Part shown: one piece after another, positions 5,086-5,331 of the stretch
How positions within the stretch are numbered: the stretch's first letter is position 1
How the letters are laid out: each line of letters opens with the position of its first letter
Source of the DNA: Syntrophomonadaceae bacterium
Lineage (GTDB): Bacteria > Bacillota > Ch66 > Ch109
DNA length: 5,331 bases
Assembly (NCBI GenBank): GCA_012512295.1
Contig: JAAZDI010000263.1
Span: 1-5,331, forward strand
Direction of reading: 5' to 3'
Notes under the pieces: model-generated
Told to the model about the DNA's origin: nothing
What the model saw: only the letters and a program-made list of their open reading frames with translations
The model's database searches: none
Position numbers and translations under genes: made by a program

Positions 5086-5331
5086 ATGACAGAGTCGATC
5101 AAGCTAACTCCAATTGGCCGGGTGCACAATGATTATATTGATCCTGCCCAACCCAGAGTATCGGTCATGCAATCTACGATCGAGGTATTCCCCGAATATG
5201 CAGAGGGCTTACTGCGGTTGGATGAACATTCCCATATCTGGGTACTTGGTTGGTTCCATCTGTCCCAAAGGGATATGCTTCGGGTTGTTCCCCGAATGAA
5301 TAAAGAGCTTGGGGAATATGGAGTGTTTGGC
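5086..5331 (+). CDS. trmO: TrmO/TsaA-family (UPF0066) protein, N-terminal 82 residues, continues past the window
   Basis: In E. coli TrmO uses S-adenosylmethionine to N6-methylate threonylcarbamoyl-adenosine 37 in tRNA. The fragment matches the family: the N-terminal strand LTPIGRVHND, then Tyr-Ala-Glu-Gly-Leu, the hallmark HSHIWVLGWFHLS, VVPR, and GVFG at the window edge, where the family usually continues TRSP.RPNPIG. The ATG at 5086 is 11 nt after GGAG (5071-5074). The gene is the first after the plus-strand Moco-type riboswitch, which is unexpected for a tRNA-modifying enzyme. A paralogous role near Mo/W cofactor genes is therefore possible. The family call is firm, while the exact function and the symbol are less sure because the catalytic C-terminal part is outside. 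Confidence 0.85.
   Translation, partial: MTESIKLTPIGRVHNDYIDPAQPRVSVMQSTIEVFPEYAEGLLRLDEHSHIWVLGWFHLSQRDMLRVVPRMNKELGEYGVFG

Noticed and set aside
4914..5129. Minus-strand frame of 71 codons with hydrophobic content
   Set aside because: Its start lies inside the TrmO-family gene on the other strand, it has no credible ribosome binding site, and it covers leader DNA; a shadow.

Overview
The window reads as a molybdenum- or tungsten-related locus of an anaerobic bacterium, probably a Firmicute (Clostridia or Negativicutes type). The clues are strong AGGAG-type ribosome binding sites, a lipoprotein-type solute-binding protein, a cysteine-rich radical SAM enzyme and long A/T-rich leaders. No taxonomic marker is present, so this is an inference.

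Left part (1-3964), minus strand. A tight operon is read right to left. It encodes a solute-binding lipoprotein (2930-3964), a FecCD/BtuC-type permease (1862-2884), its ABC ATPase (1039-1884), a radical SAM protein with extra cysteine clusters (45-1049), and the first 15 codons of another gene that leaves the window (1-45). The last four genes overlap or nearly overlap, so they should be co-transcribed and translationally coupled. Four of the five start codons are GTG or TTG.

Middle (3965-5085), about 1.1 kb without a protein gene. It holds two copies of what I recognise as the molybdenum/tungsten cofactor (Moco/Tuco) riboswitch, facing away from each other. One is on the minus strand (about 4148-4278) and is followed by a strong intrinsic terminator (4098-4135) ahead of the transporter operon. 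The other is on the plus strand (about 4728-4840) and is followed by a terminator-like hairpin (4849-4877). A 61/62-nt core aligns between the two with one single-base gap. The stem capped by a GAAA loop has changed at most pairs while staying paired, which is direct evidence for RNA structure. Both leaders also carry the same 12-mer, AGGCTGGTGGGT, downstream of the aptamer. Between the riboswitches is A/T-rich DNA with a GGGACAGG...CTTGTCCC dyad element and other inverted repeats.

Right end (5086-5331), plus strand. The first 82 codons of a TrmO/TsaA-family (UPF0066) protein lie behind the plus riboswitch.

Interpretation: cofactor level probably controls both directions at once, namely oxyanion uptake to the left and a TrmO-family gene (with unseen downstream genes) to the right. 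General tools would probably call the transporter an iron-siderophore or cobalamin system. The riboswitch makes molybdate or tungstate, as for the MolABC type, the better prediction. The links of the radical SAM protein and the TrmO-family protein to Mo/W metabolism rest on context only.
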